NCBI GenBank assembly: GCA_900772775.1
Contig: CAAGRW010000151.1
Location: 1-49,717 of the forward strand
Origin: Candidatus Rifleibacteriota bacterium
GTDB lineage: Bacteria > Vulcanimicrobiota > Xenobia > Xenobiales > Xenobiaceae
Length of the DNA: 49,717 bases
Reading direction: 5' to 3'
The position numbers and the translations under genes are program-made. A model generated the notes under the pieces. The model did no database searches. It was given only the letters and a program-made list of their open reading frames with translations, and was not told the origin of the DNA. Positions 1-8,300 of the stretch are shown piece by piece (the first letter of the stretch is position 1; each line of letters starts with the position of its first letter).

Positions 1-21
1 AATAACTTTGCCATCAATCAT
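1..21 (-). CDS. Possible start of a gene running off the left edge
   Basis: On the minus strand an ATG at position 21 opens a frame reading M-I-D-G-K-V-I before the window ends. A purine-rich AAGGGGG lies a few bases upstream, and the ATG overlaps the stop of a 32-codon frame as ATGA, an arrangement typical of translational coupling. Seven codons are too few to name anything. It could equally be chance. Confidence 0.25.
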
Positions 22-116
22 AAATTCACCCCCTTAAAATACCTACCATACTTTTGTATCATCTCACTAGTAATAGGAATAGCATCAGAACGATTTCCAT
101 CTCCTTCTTTAGTCAT
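18..116 (-). CDS. Possible 32-residue small protein
   Basis: A minus-strand frame from ATG at 116 to a TGA that overlaps the next ATG. The product begins MTKEGDGNRSD and ends RYFKGVNL; it is hydrophilic and has no membrane segment. There is no clear ribosome binding site ahead of it. The only support is the ATGA overlap with the frame leaving the window and the ordinary look of the composition. It is not recognised. Confidence 0.2.
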   Translation of the reverse strand: MTKEGDGNRSDAIPITSEMIQKYGRYFKGVNL

Positions 117-289
117 AGTAAAGCTCTTGTCATGCAAGGCGTATTATTTTTGTAATAAAGCGATAAATAAATGGCAAAGTTATTGCCGAGAAATTTGTAA
201 TAATAGTCCGATACACTGCAAGCATAGAAAAGGCCGAAATTGATAAAAAAAATCCGGCCACAACAAAAAGTAAAGCGGGGGACACAAAT

Positions 290-565
290 ATGGATATAGC
301 AAGTTTAGGCACTAACCTCTTCGGAATGTTTTGTGGGCAAAGCCAGAAAGCTCACAATATGCAAATGATGGCTGCTGACTATCAGAATGCCCAGACGATC
401 TACGCTTCTATCGATGCTCAAGCACAAAAAAGTGCTATGGAGCGTTGGAAAATTGCCAGTGATACTCAGACCAAAATTTTTGAAATTCAACAAGAAGTGA
501 CTGTCAATCGTGCCAAAACTCAAGACAAAATGTTTAATAAATGGTGCGATTATATAAAATCTTAA
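290..565 (+). CDS. Small helical protein, first of a three-gene family
   Basis: A 91-residue protein starting at ATG 290, behind a GGGGG purine run. It has no signal peptide; residues 5-15 are mildly hydrophobic and the rest is predicted helix rich in Q, K and A. Residues 45-91 align by eye with the C-terminus of the product at 2003-2743: both carry a K-I-x-S-D-T-Q-x-x-I-F core followed by N-R-A, a D and a late W. The product at 678-1694 ends with a more distant version. This copy is almost only the shared module, while the other two add long low-complexity N-termini. I do not recognise the family. A surface, secreted or structural role is conceivable but not shown. Confidence 0.75.
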   Translation: MDIASLGTNLFGMFCGQSQKAHNMQMMAADYQNAQTIYASIDAQAQKSAMERWKIASDTQTKIFEIQQEVTVNRAKTQDKMFNKWCDYIKS

Positions 566-677
566 GGTTATCGCATTTTACTCGACCGATAGTTGTTGAT
601 TACTCTACTTTTAATTTTAAGCATATACAGCAAATAGTAAATCAAGCTACTTTATGAAACCAAGGGGGGATATATAA

Positions 678-1694
678 ATGCTTATTTCTAACCGTCCTTT
701 AGATAGCCTTTCAGTTAGTTTATCGGCACTGCCGCCGCAACATCAAAATTTAGCTCCTCCGCCCTTGGAGGCGGCAAACGACAAAGACTCTGTGCTCTTA
801 TCTAGAGATACACAAAGTGAGTCACAGCAACTTGATACTTCAGCAACGCTATCTGCAGCAACTGCTCTGTCTACCAATTTACTAAACCAAGAGAATCAAA
901 CTGTAGACAACACCTCAAGCCAAGCTCAAAATCGGACACAAGGCAAATCTCAAGATCAAACTCAAATTCATGCTGAGCTAGAGCCTCTACCTGCAGAAGA
1001 ACGCGAGCCCAAATGCCGCAGTCGTCCCAATAGCTATTCAGCCGCAACTTCAACAAATTGCGCCTTTAGTTCGGAAGCAGCTCCAGCCTTGCTCTTTCAA
1101 GAAGATTTCTATACCGCCTGGCCACTTGGGACAGCTCTTGGATCAGCGTCATCTATTGCCACACAAATGGGTGGTTCGCCAAATAATACATCGCAAACCG
1201 AAATATCCCAAACTGACAGCTCACAAGTTGGTAATCCACAGACTGGGATATTACAAACAGAACAAACCGAACAGAGCGAGCCAGTAGCGGAGCCATTGGG
1301 GACAGCTTATTACCAGCCAGAAGCAATCCACAATACGACAGAATCAACAAATATAGATAATACAAAAAACACTGTCAGTTCTATTACTGTTGAAAGCTCC
1401 TCTTCTACTCGTTCAAAAGCAGAAGCTAAAAAGGCACCTGCTGATGAACCGCCCACCCAAGCCGAAGAGCAAGCGCTCAGAGAAGAAAAAGAGCAACAAG
1501 AAAAGCAACGCTTAGAAGTAATTTACGACCGTATTAAAGCAGAGAAGTTGTTGCATGAAGCTAAAAGGCAAGCTATTTGGGCCGACTTGCAAACGGAGTT
1601 GCGACGCATTTGGCGAGAAGTTATGCTCAGGCGCAAAAAATCGGAAGACGATTACCAAAAGAGTTGGCAAAAGATCTTCCTTAATGCAGGATAG
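678..1694 (+). CDS. Low-complexity Q/S/T-rich protein with shared C-terminal helix module
   Basis: A 338-residue protein. The start at ATG 678 is set by AAGGGGGG followed by ATATAAATG. Residues 1-260 are rich in Q, S, T, A and N, with no signal peptide or membrane segment. Residues about 255-338 are charged and likely coiled-coil, ending with W, D and W spaced as in the proteins at 290-565 and 2003-2743. Near the N-terminus D-S-V-L-L-S (37-42) resembles D-N-V-Q-L-S (49-54) of the 2003-2743 product. The layout, a disordered N-terminus with a helical tail, resembles secreted or filament-associated proteins, but no known family is recognised and no secretion genes are nearby. Confidence 0.75.
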   Translation: MLISNRPLDSLSVSLSALPPQHQNLAPPPLEAANDKDSVLLSRDTQSESQQLDTSATLSAATALSTNLLNQENQTVDNTSSQAQNRTQGKSQDQTQIHAELEPLPAEEREPKCRSRPNSYSAATSTNCAFSSEAAPALLFQEDFYTAWPLGTALGSASSIATQMGGSPNNTSQTEISQTDSSQVGNPQTGILQTEQTEQSEPVAEPLGTAYYQPEAIHNTTESTNIDNTKNTVSSITVESSSSTRSKAEAKKAPADEPPTQAEEQALREEKEQQEKQRLEVIYDRIKAEKLLHEAKRQAIWADLQTELRRIWREVMLRRKKSEDDYQKSWQKIFLNAG

Positions 1695-1715
1695 AAAATA
1701 CTTACAATCGGCAAC

Positions 1716-1772
1716 GGCAGCCTAACCTAGACAATTTAGCCAAATTAAATAAATTTACTCTACTAGGCTGCC
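1716..1772. repeat. 9-bp inverted repeat with long loop
   Basis: GGCAGCCTA at 1716-1724 is perfectly inverted as TAGGCTGCC at 1764-1772. AAATT and AATTT inside the 39-nt loop can extend the structure. No T-run follows, so it does not read as a standard terminator. It lies in the 308-nt gap between the second and third family genes. Confidence 0.5.
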
Positions 1773-1928
1773 CGTCCCGATTATAGCTAGACTACCAAGA
1801 AAACTATTTGCCTAGCTCTAGACAAATTATCTGGAACAAAAATTCTCAGAAAAAATTATGTTAATTTTCCTGAACTAAATTTCACAAATAAGCAACAAGA
1901 CAGCCTTTTTTTAAAGGGGCTAACCATT

Positions 1929-1974
1929 TATAATACTAGGGAAAATAATTGCATTTTAGCCAGAACGTTCTGGC
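1929..1974 (+). promoter_or_regulatory. Possible promoter -10 and 16-bp palindrome upstream of 2003 gene
   Basis: TATAAT occurs at 1929-1934; no good -35 was seen. Further down, GCCAGAACGTTCTGGC at 1959-1974 is a perfect 16-bp palindrome with no spacer, 28 nt before the ATG at 2003. A palindrome without a loop is a poor RNA hairpin but a good shape for a dimeric DNA-binding protein. The regulator is unknown. Confidence 0.45.
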
Positions 1975-2002
1975 CTTTAGCCTTGTAAGGAGGCCTATAT
2001 AA

Positions 2003-2743
2003 ATGGTTGCCCCTATCGGAATCAATACCAATACATATTCGCAAGCCAACGCTACTCGCAATATGCAGCAAGTTGGCGGCCAAAGCCAAGTAACCCGTAA
2101 AAACGACGTTGCTCCTCAGAGCGAAGCTCACAACACTGCTGCAGCCGACAACGTTCAGCTCTCCGAAGGCGTTTCTTTTGCTCAGAATGCTGAAGAGAAC
2201 GCTACTCATATAGGTGCTGCCCAAAATCAGTTTGAAGAAGAGATCGGCGATACTTTTGAAAGCGCCGAAGAGCCCGAAGTTGGCGCTGCTCAGGCCGGTA
2301 CTGCTGGCACAACCGAAGAAGCTGCCGCCCCCAAAGAGCCGCAAACTGACGAATACGGTTTCATTTTGATGGATGACCAAGGCAATACCATTGGCGGAAG
2401 CGTTCCTACCGATGATGGCGGCGCTGGTACTCCTCCTCCCGTAGACGGTGGCAATGGCGGTGCTGCTGGTGAAGTTCCCCCCGAAGATGGCGGAGCCGGT
2501 GAAACAGAAAGTGCTGCAGCTCGCGCTGAGCGTCTCCAGAAGATGGAACAAGATCGCGAAGCCGCTCTCTCTATCCTCACCCAAATGCAAGCCGACCGTC
2601 AGAAATGGCTGGCCGAGTTGATGAAGATCCTTTCCGATACTCAGGCTTCCATTTTCGATATTATTCAGCAAGCTGCCAACAACCGCGCTATGGCTTTCGA
2701 CAGAGCTATGATGGGTTGGTCCAGAGTATTTAACGGTCACTAA
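2003..2743 (+). CDS. Acidic G/P/E-rich protein with shared C-terminal helix module
   Basis: A 246-residue protein. ATG 2003 follows AAGGAGG and the ATATAAATG string also seen before the 678 gene. Residues 1-75 are N/Q/A-rich, 75-110 acidic, and 135-172 a run of P, D and G (GNGGAAGEVPPEDGG). Residues about 175-246 are a charged helix ending in the shared module K-I-L-S-D-T-Q-A-S-I-F-D-I, N-N-R-A, D and W. It has no signal peptide or membrane segment. Codon usage is cleaner (GCT, GAA and CGC rich) than in its two neighbours, suggesting this is the highly expressed member. A strong terminator follows. The function is unknown. Confidence 0.8.
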   Translation: MVAPIGINTNTYSQANATRNMQQVGGQSQVTRKNDVAPQSEAHNTAAADNVQLSEGVSFAQNAEENATHIGAAQNQFEEEIGDTFESAEEPEVGAAQAGTAGTTEEAAAPKEPQTDEYGFILMDDQGNTIGGSVPTDDGGAGTPPPVDGGNGGAAGEVPPEDGGAGETESAAARAERLQKMEQDREAALSILTQMQADRQKWLAELMKILSDTQASIFDIIQQAANNRAMAFDRAMMGWSRVFNGH

Positions 2744-2768
2744 TTTAGTAAAATTAGCTATATAGTAT

Positions 2769-2828
2769 AAAGAGCGGCGTGTTTACCACATACATTGCAA
2801 TTGTGGTAAGTACGCAGCTCTTTTTTTT
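2769..2828 (+). terminator. Strong rho-independent terminator
   Basis: A nested stem GAGC/GCTC, GCGT/ACGC and TTACCACA/TGTGGTAA closes an 11-nt loop and is followed by eight T at 2821-2828. It ends the transcript of the three-gene family. Confidence 0.85.
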
Positions 2829-2957
2829 GTATAAAATACCATCAAGTCCATGTCTTTATGGCGCGGTAATGTCCACTCAATTTGTACAAACAATTGAAGA
2901 TATGCAATTATCATGCATTTTTCCGCAATACTACTATATAATCGAGAGAAAAGAACA

Positions 2958-2993
2958 ATTCTCGCAAACCATCTTAAGATTCTCGCAAACCAT
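2958..2993. repeat. 15-bp tandem direct repeat, 21-bp period
   Basis: ATTCTCGCAAACCAT occurs at 2958-2972 and again at 2979-2993, separated by CTTAAG. The 21-bp period equals two helical turns, so both copies face the same side of the DNA. This suits a binding site pair or a duplicated segment of an RNA. Confidence 0.8.
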
Positions 2994-3030
2994 TTAATGT
3001 GTTATACAAATATGGCTATATTATTTGCAT

Positions 3031-3078
3031 AAAAAATGCCCTTTGGGCCGATTTTGCTCGGAGAAAAGGGCATCTTTT
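3031..3078. terminator. Bidirectional terminator of the ATP-grasp gene
   Basis: ATGCCCTTT at about 3036-3044 pairs with AAAGGGCAT near 3065-3072 across a 20-nt loop. The minus strand continues into six T and the plus strand into CTTTTT, so it can stop transcripts from both sides. The minus-strand gene ending at 3115 lies just upstream. Confidence 0.75.
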
Positions 3079-3114
3079 TAGCTACTTATTTTTTTCTTCT
3101 TAAGCTTTGCTCAA

Positions 3115-4032
3115 CTAAATGTTTTGCCAATTGGCCGTAATATCGTTGCGAGCTCCAGCTTTAGCTTTTTCGATAAGCAAATCGGCCATTTTATTGACAG
3201 CCCAAGGGAAGTGAGCGTCTCTTAAAGAGCGATAATCGAAGTCACAAACATAATTGGTAATATCTATAGCGTAGAGCACGTGATCTTTAACAGCGAACTC
3301 CAAGGCATTCATATCATAACCTATGGCACTGTTAAACTTAATAGTATACTCTTCAGCTTTAGCTAAATCGGCAGGATCAAGCACTCCCTGATCTTGGACA
3401 TATTCGCCCTGGCCCATAGGACGAGGGATATAACGAATAGCTCTAGCGTTGGTACGACCGATGCTTAAACAACGAATATAATCTTCCCAAGCAATGAACT
3501 CCTGCAAAGTCATAGTCAGGCTACCAGATTCGTTGTAAGCTTTGATAGCGTCTTCTTTGCTATAAATTTTATAAACGCTCTTCCAGCCGCCACCAAAAGC
3601 CGGCTTCATAATGCAAGGTAAACCAACTTCCGCTAAACGAGCGTCCCAATCGATAGGCCACATGTTGCGCAAAGAACCAGCCGTAATGTCGGCAGTATAA
3701 GCTAAGTTGGGCAGTACAACAGTTTTGGGTACGGGGATCCCCAAACGCTTGGCTAAAGAGTAGCCAAAGAATTTATCATCAACATTCATCCAGAAAGGAT
3801 TATTGACAACGTAGGTGCCTTGCAAAGAGGCTTGCTTCAAATAAACTTGATAGTAAGGTACTTCGTGGGAAATACGATCCAAAATAGCGCCGTAAGGGCA
3901 CTTTTCACCACAGCTGGTACCACCTAAGTGAATATATTCAGCCTGTACACCACAGTTGCGGCGATTTATTTCTGCCAATACGCCATCAGGAAAACTATCC
4001 TCACGACCGCGCAAAATACCGACTTTCAACAT
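3115..4032 (-). CDS. ATP-grasp family protein
   Basis: A 305-residue protein. The start is ATG 4032 (MLKVGILRGRED), because GAGGAGGG lies 11 nt ahead; an in-frame upstream codon at 4053 has no such site. Residues 90-115 (K-F-F-G-Y-S-L-A-K-R-L-G-I-P-V-P) match the pre-ATP-grasp segment of RimK and D-Ala-D-Ala ligase-like proteins. Residues about 143-165 (P-C-I-M-K-P-A-F-G-G-G-W) carry the ATP-binding lysine and glycine-rich loop, and L-Q-E-F-I-A-W-E-D follows near 185. A typical product would be a carboxylate-amine ligase; the substrate is unknown. It lies 84 nt downstream of the HEAT-like gene on the same strand and may be co-transcribed. Confidence 0.8.
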   Translation of the reverse strand: MLKVGILRGREDSFPDGVLAEINRRNCGVQAEYIHLGGTSCGEKCPYGAILDRISHEVPYYQVYLKQASLQGTYVVNNPFWMNVDDKFFGYSLAKRLGIPVPKTVVLPNLAYTADITAGSLRNMWPIDWDARLAEVGLPCIMKPAFGGGWKSVYKIYSKEDAIKAYNESGSLTMTLQEFIAWEDYIRCLSIGRTNARAIRYIPRPMGQGEYVQDQGVLDPADLAKAEEYTIKFNSAIGYDMNALEFAVKDHVLYAIDITNYVCDFDYRSLRDAHFPWAVNKMADLLIEKAKAGARNDITANWQNI

Positions 4033-4116
4033 GTTGTAAACAACCCTCCTCAAAGGAATAGGCGGCCCCGGGCCGCTGCTTAAAAATGTTTGCGAGTTCG
4101 GGAAAACCCACTATGG

Positions 4117-5136
4117 TCAGCGTCTTTTGTTAAAATAAGCCAAAGCCCAATTGCGCACACCTAAATCGTCATCATGCAAAGCACTGCGCAAGAATTCATC
4201 ACTCTCTGTTTCGGCAGCCAAAGCATAAGCGCGACGGCGTACACTAGCGTCACCATAATTACGGCAAAGATCGTAAAGCGCCGTACATTGTACTTTAAAC
4301 TTTTGATTTTGCAAATCGATACGTTCTTCAGGATCCATAAGAGACATTAAATCCAGAACGCCATGCAAAAGAGGCATTATATCGTCGCTCCAGTAGGAGA
4401 TATTCTCTACGATGTGACGGAGAACCTTAGGAGCATTTTCTGTGGCCTTAGCTAAGCACGTAACAGCTTTTCTAGCTAAGAAGTTGGGAGCATAGACCGG
4501 CTGCTTCAAGAAACCGCTGGAAACGCTTTTTTCGACATCAAGCCCCAAAGCCCATTGGCAAATAGTAAGTTTGTTATCGGCAGTAAAACCACGTATTCCT
4601 AAAGACTGCTCTATCAGGGCCAAACGTCCCTCTTTGGAAAGATAGTCACTGACCAAGAGACAAATGAATAAACAAACTCTGTCGTTGTTACTCAATTCCG
4701 GCTTGCTTACCAGGGCTTTACCACAATACAAGCTTTCCTCTTTTTTCAAAGGCTCAAGCGAAGCTTCTCTGGCAAAGTTTACTTCTGTCTCGGGATTGAT
4801 AAGTTCACAGGCAAAACTGATAATCTTATCGACCATGATAGTTTCCCCGGCATTTTCACAAAGCCAAGCCATAGCTAAAATTCCGCCGGGAGAAACTTGA
4901 ATCAATTGGCTGAGAGCCTTCTGGCGTGTACTATCATTTAACTTCTTAGTTTTAAATATCTCACGAGCTAAAGCATCAATCCAATCTTGCTCTGTTACAG
5001 AAGCCTGTTCACCGGCCACATCGCGTTTCATACAACGCTGCAAACGCCTGCGAGCCGCCCCCTTAACTTGCTGTAAGGCTGCGCTACTGAAAACCTCGTC
5101 CAAAAGAAAATCCTCCCAACGAGAGCTTGGGAGCAT
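4117..5136 (-). CDS. HEAT-repeat-like helical protein
   Basis: A 339-residue protein starting at ATG 5136 behind GGGAG at 6 nt spacing. It is almost entirely helical. The last 60 residues read as HEAT-like units (S-V-R-R-R-A-Y-A-L-A and G-V-R-N-W-A-L-A-Y-F). There is no signal peptide, membrane segment or catalytic motif. Such solenoids bind other proteins; no partner can be named. It lies downstream of rpoC behind a terminator and 84 nt upstream of the ATP-grasp gene, so it may belong to the latter transcript. Confidence 0.7.
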   Translation of the reverse strand: MLPSSRWEDFLLDEVFSSAALQQVKGAARRRLQRCMKRDVAGEQASVTEQDWIDALAREIFKTKKLNDSTRQKALSQLIQVSPGGILAMAWLCENAGETIMVDKIISFACELINPETEVNFAREASLEPLKKEESLYCGKALVSKPELSNNDRVCLFICLLVSDYLSKEGRLALIEQSLGIRGFTADNKLTICQWALGLDVEKSVSSGFLKQPVYAPNFLARKAVTCLAKATENAPKVLRHIVENISYWSDDIMPLLHGVLDLMSLMDPEERIDLQNQKFKVQCTALYDLCRNYGDASVRRRAYALAAETESDEFLRSALHDDDLGVRNWALAYFNKRR

Positions 5137-5230
5137 ACTTTTCTCCCAACTCCGTTACCTTACTTATTCACTCCTCACTTTAGCAAATAACAGCAAAAAA
5201 CCTGCTCCAGCTCAAGTGAGCAAAGTACCA

Positions 5231-5276
5231 AAAAGGCGGGCTCGCCCTCATACACAGAACAAGAACGACCCGCCTC
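5231..5276 (-). terminator. rpoBC terminator
   Basis: On the minus strand AGGCGGG and CCCGCCT form a 7-bp GC stem followed by TTTTT, 70-115 nt after the rpoC stop. Confidence 0.7.
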
Positions 5277-5345
5277 CAGTGTGAATACCGGCAGACAGCA
5301 ACCGGGGATATTTAAGCTCCCCGACTCAGTCTTTCGGTTTTCAAT

Positions 5346-8300
5346 CTAGAAATTAAAGGAACTGCTGCCTAAACTTACAGCCAAGCTGTCTTCGGGAGCA
5401 AGCGAGCTATCGAAGACCGAAGGCTCTTCGTGCTTAGTCTCCTCATAGACCTTAGCACCGTGCAAACCAATCTTTACCTGGCGATATTGATCCATACCGG
5501 TACCGGCGGGGATCAACTTACCGATAATGACGTTTTCCTTCAGGCCGCGCAAGTGGTCAACCTTACCATTGATAGCAGCTTCCGTGAGAACTTTAGTGGT
5601 CTCTTGGAAGGAAGCAGCAGACAAGAAGGAGTCGGTAGCCAAGGAAGCTTTAGTAACACCTAAGAGCACAGGCTCAAAGGTAGCGAAAGCTCTAAGCTTG
5701 TCGGCAGCACCAGCTTCACCAAATTCGGCAATAAGCTTATCGTTTTCGGCGCGAACCATATTGTTCTGGCTCTCGACATAGAGTACGTCTTGCAAACTGC
5801 CAGGCAGCATGTTGGTATCGCCAGCGTCGGTGATACGTACTTTACGCAGCATCTGACGAACGATAACTTCTACGTGCTTGTCGCTGATGTCTACACCTTG
5901 ATCGCGGTATACGGTTTGTACCTGATCTACGATATAGCGCTGTACGTGCTCCAAGCCCTTAATGCGCAGAATGTCATGGGGGTTCATGAAGCCGTCGACA
6001 ATCACATCACCAGCGACGACGGTGTCGCCTTCGGTAACGTTGAGTCTGGCATTGTGAGGTACCAACATATCGAACTCGTCTTCAACACTGCCATCGGCAC
6101 GACGACGAGTAATAGTGACCTTTTGCTGACCTTTTTCTTCACCGAGTGTGACTACACCACTAATCTCGGCCAAGAAGCCCAAGTTCTTAGGTTTGCGAGC
6201 TTCGAAGAGTTCTTCAACACGAGGCAAACCTTGTACGATGTCTTCCTGAGCTACACCACCGGTGTGGAAGGTACGCAAAGTCAACTGAGTACCAGGCTCA
6301 CCAATAGACTGAGCAGCTACAATACCGACAGTCTCACCGATTTCAACGGGCTTACCAGTAGCCAAGTTGCGGCCATAGCACTTAGCGCATACACCATGTT
6401 CGGCGTGGCAAGTCATGACAGAGCGGATTCTGAAGCCAGGACGATACCAAGTGTGGCGATCCTCCGGATTGGGCTTAATGAAACCGCTAGCGTCAGCATC
6501 GCGAGAGAGCCAACGCTCGATGTCGGCAGCTTGTTCCTCTTCAATCAAATCGCCGGAGCTAATATGGCAAGGCTTGCCGCTCTTGTCTTCATAATCGAGA
6601 TCCTGAGCAGCATAGCGACCAGTAAGACGCTCAGCTAAGCGCATCTTAACATCGTTGCCATTGACAGCAGGCTCGACCAAAATACCATGGCTGGTACCGC
6701 AATCGGCCTCGCGCACGATAATGTCTTGAGAGACATCGATCAAGCGGCGAGTCAAGTAACCGGAGTCGGCCGTACGCAACGCAGTGTCGGCCAAACCTTT
6801 ACGAGCACCGTGAGTACCAATGAAGTATTCCAATACGGTCAAACCTTCACGCAAGTTGGCGCGAATAGGCATCGGGATGATCTTACCAGTCGGGTCAGCC
6901 ATCAAACCGCGCATACCGGCCAGCTGTTTTACCTGAGATGGGTTACCACGAGCACCAGAGGTTGCCATCATAAACACCGGGTTCAAGCGATCTAAGTGAC
7001 GCATCATCGCTGAACCGACTTCCTCTGTAGCGTCAGCCCAAATCTTGTTGAGCTGCAAATAATGTTCGTTTTCGGTCAAGAAGCCTCTAGCTAAGAAGCG
7101 ATCGGCCACGGCAACCTTTTCATCGGCGTGAGCCAAAATACGACCTTTTTCAGGAGGAATCTTAATGTCGTGTACACTGATAGACGTACCAGAGCGGGTG
7201 GCAAACTTGTAACCCAAAGCCTTGAGGTTATCAAGGAAAGCAGCTGTCTTAGTGTTGCCATGAGCAGAGTGAGTACGTTTTACCAGAGCAACGATATCTT
7301 TCTTGCCAAAAGGATGGTTAAATTCGGCAAAGACCATACGACCTTTACCTAATTTGCGACCGTCGCCGGGCAAGATGGAATCTTCGCGAATATTGTCAGG
7401 AACGGCACCCCACATGAGCAAACGACCCACAGTAGTGGAAACACGTTCATTAAACAGACTGACAAAAATAGGAGCCTGAATTTCAACTACGCCAGATTCG
7501 TAAGCCAAAATGGCTTCGTTGACGGAGCTGAAGCACTTACCTTCACCTTTGGAGTCGTGCTTTTCAATGGTGAGGTAGTACATACCCAATACCATGTCTT
7601 GGGTAGGTACAGTAGCGGGAGAGCCGTAAGCGGGCAACAGAATGTTGTGCGCGGACAACATGAGAATGCGAGCTTCAGCCTGAGCGCCGGCAGACAAAGG
7701 AAGGTGAACAGCCATCTGGTCACCGTCGAAGTCGGCGTTGTAAGGAGTACATACCAAAGGATGGAGCTGTAAGGCCTTACCTTCTACCAACACGGGCTCG
7801 AAAGCTTGGATACCTAAGCGGTGCAGCGTTGGAGCACGGTTGAGCAAAACGGGATGGTCTACAATAACCTCTTCCAAAGCGTCCCAAACTTCAGCACGAG
7901 CTTTTTCGACCATGCGTTTGGCGGCTTTGATATTGAGAGCTTTGCCATTGTCAACCAAGTTTTTCATGACAAAGGGCTTGAAGAGCTCCAAAGCCATTTC
8001 TTTAGGCAAACCGCACTGGTGCAACTTCAACTTCGGGCCAACTACAATTACGGAACGGCCGGAGTAGTCTACACGCTTACCGAGCAAGTTCTGACGGAAA
8101 CGTCCTTGCTTACCTTTGAGCATGTCGGACAAGCTCTTCAAAGGACGGCTGTTAGGGCCGGTGACGGGACGACCACGACGGCCGTTGTCGATCAGAGCAT
8201 CGACAGCTTCCTGAAGCATGCGCTTTTCGTTTTTAACGATAATGTCGGGAGCTCCCAAATCTTGCAAACGACGCAAACGGTTATTACGGTTGATAACGCG

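Larger units (their letters stand above)
2937..3078 (+). ncRNA. Possible small RNA in the 371-nt gap
   Basis: TATAAT at 2937-2942 could start a transcript near 2949 that ends in the hairpin at 3031-3078, giving about 130 nt. No supported gene lies in 2744-3114. The -35 region is poor, so this is a weak proposal resting on the -10, the tandem repeat inside and the terminator. Confidence 0.2.

Noticed and set aside
1928..2740. 270-codon minus-strand frame antisense to the 2003 gene
   Set aside because: The opposite strand has a strong ribosome site, shared motif and terminator; the antisense product is serine-rich with no family likeness.
2779..2997. 72-codon plus-strand frame
   Set aside because: It overlaps the terminator stem and the direct repeats and has no ribosome site.
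5790..6638. 282-codon plus-strand frame antisense to rpoC
   Set aside because: It is a mirror of the conserved rpoC coding sequence; the same holds for several frames antisense to rpoB and ppdK.
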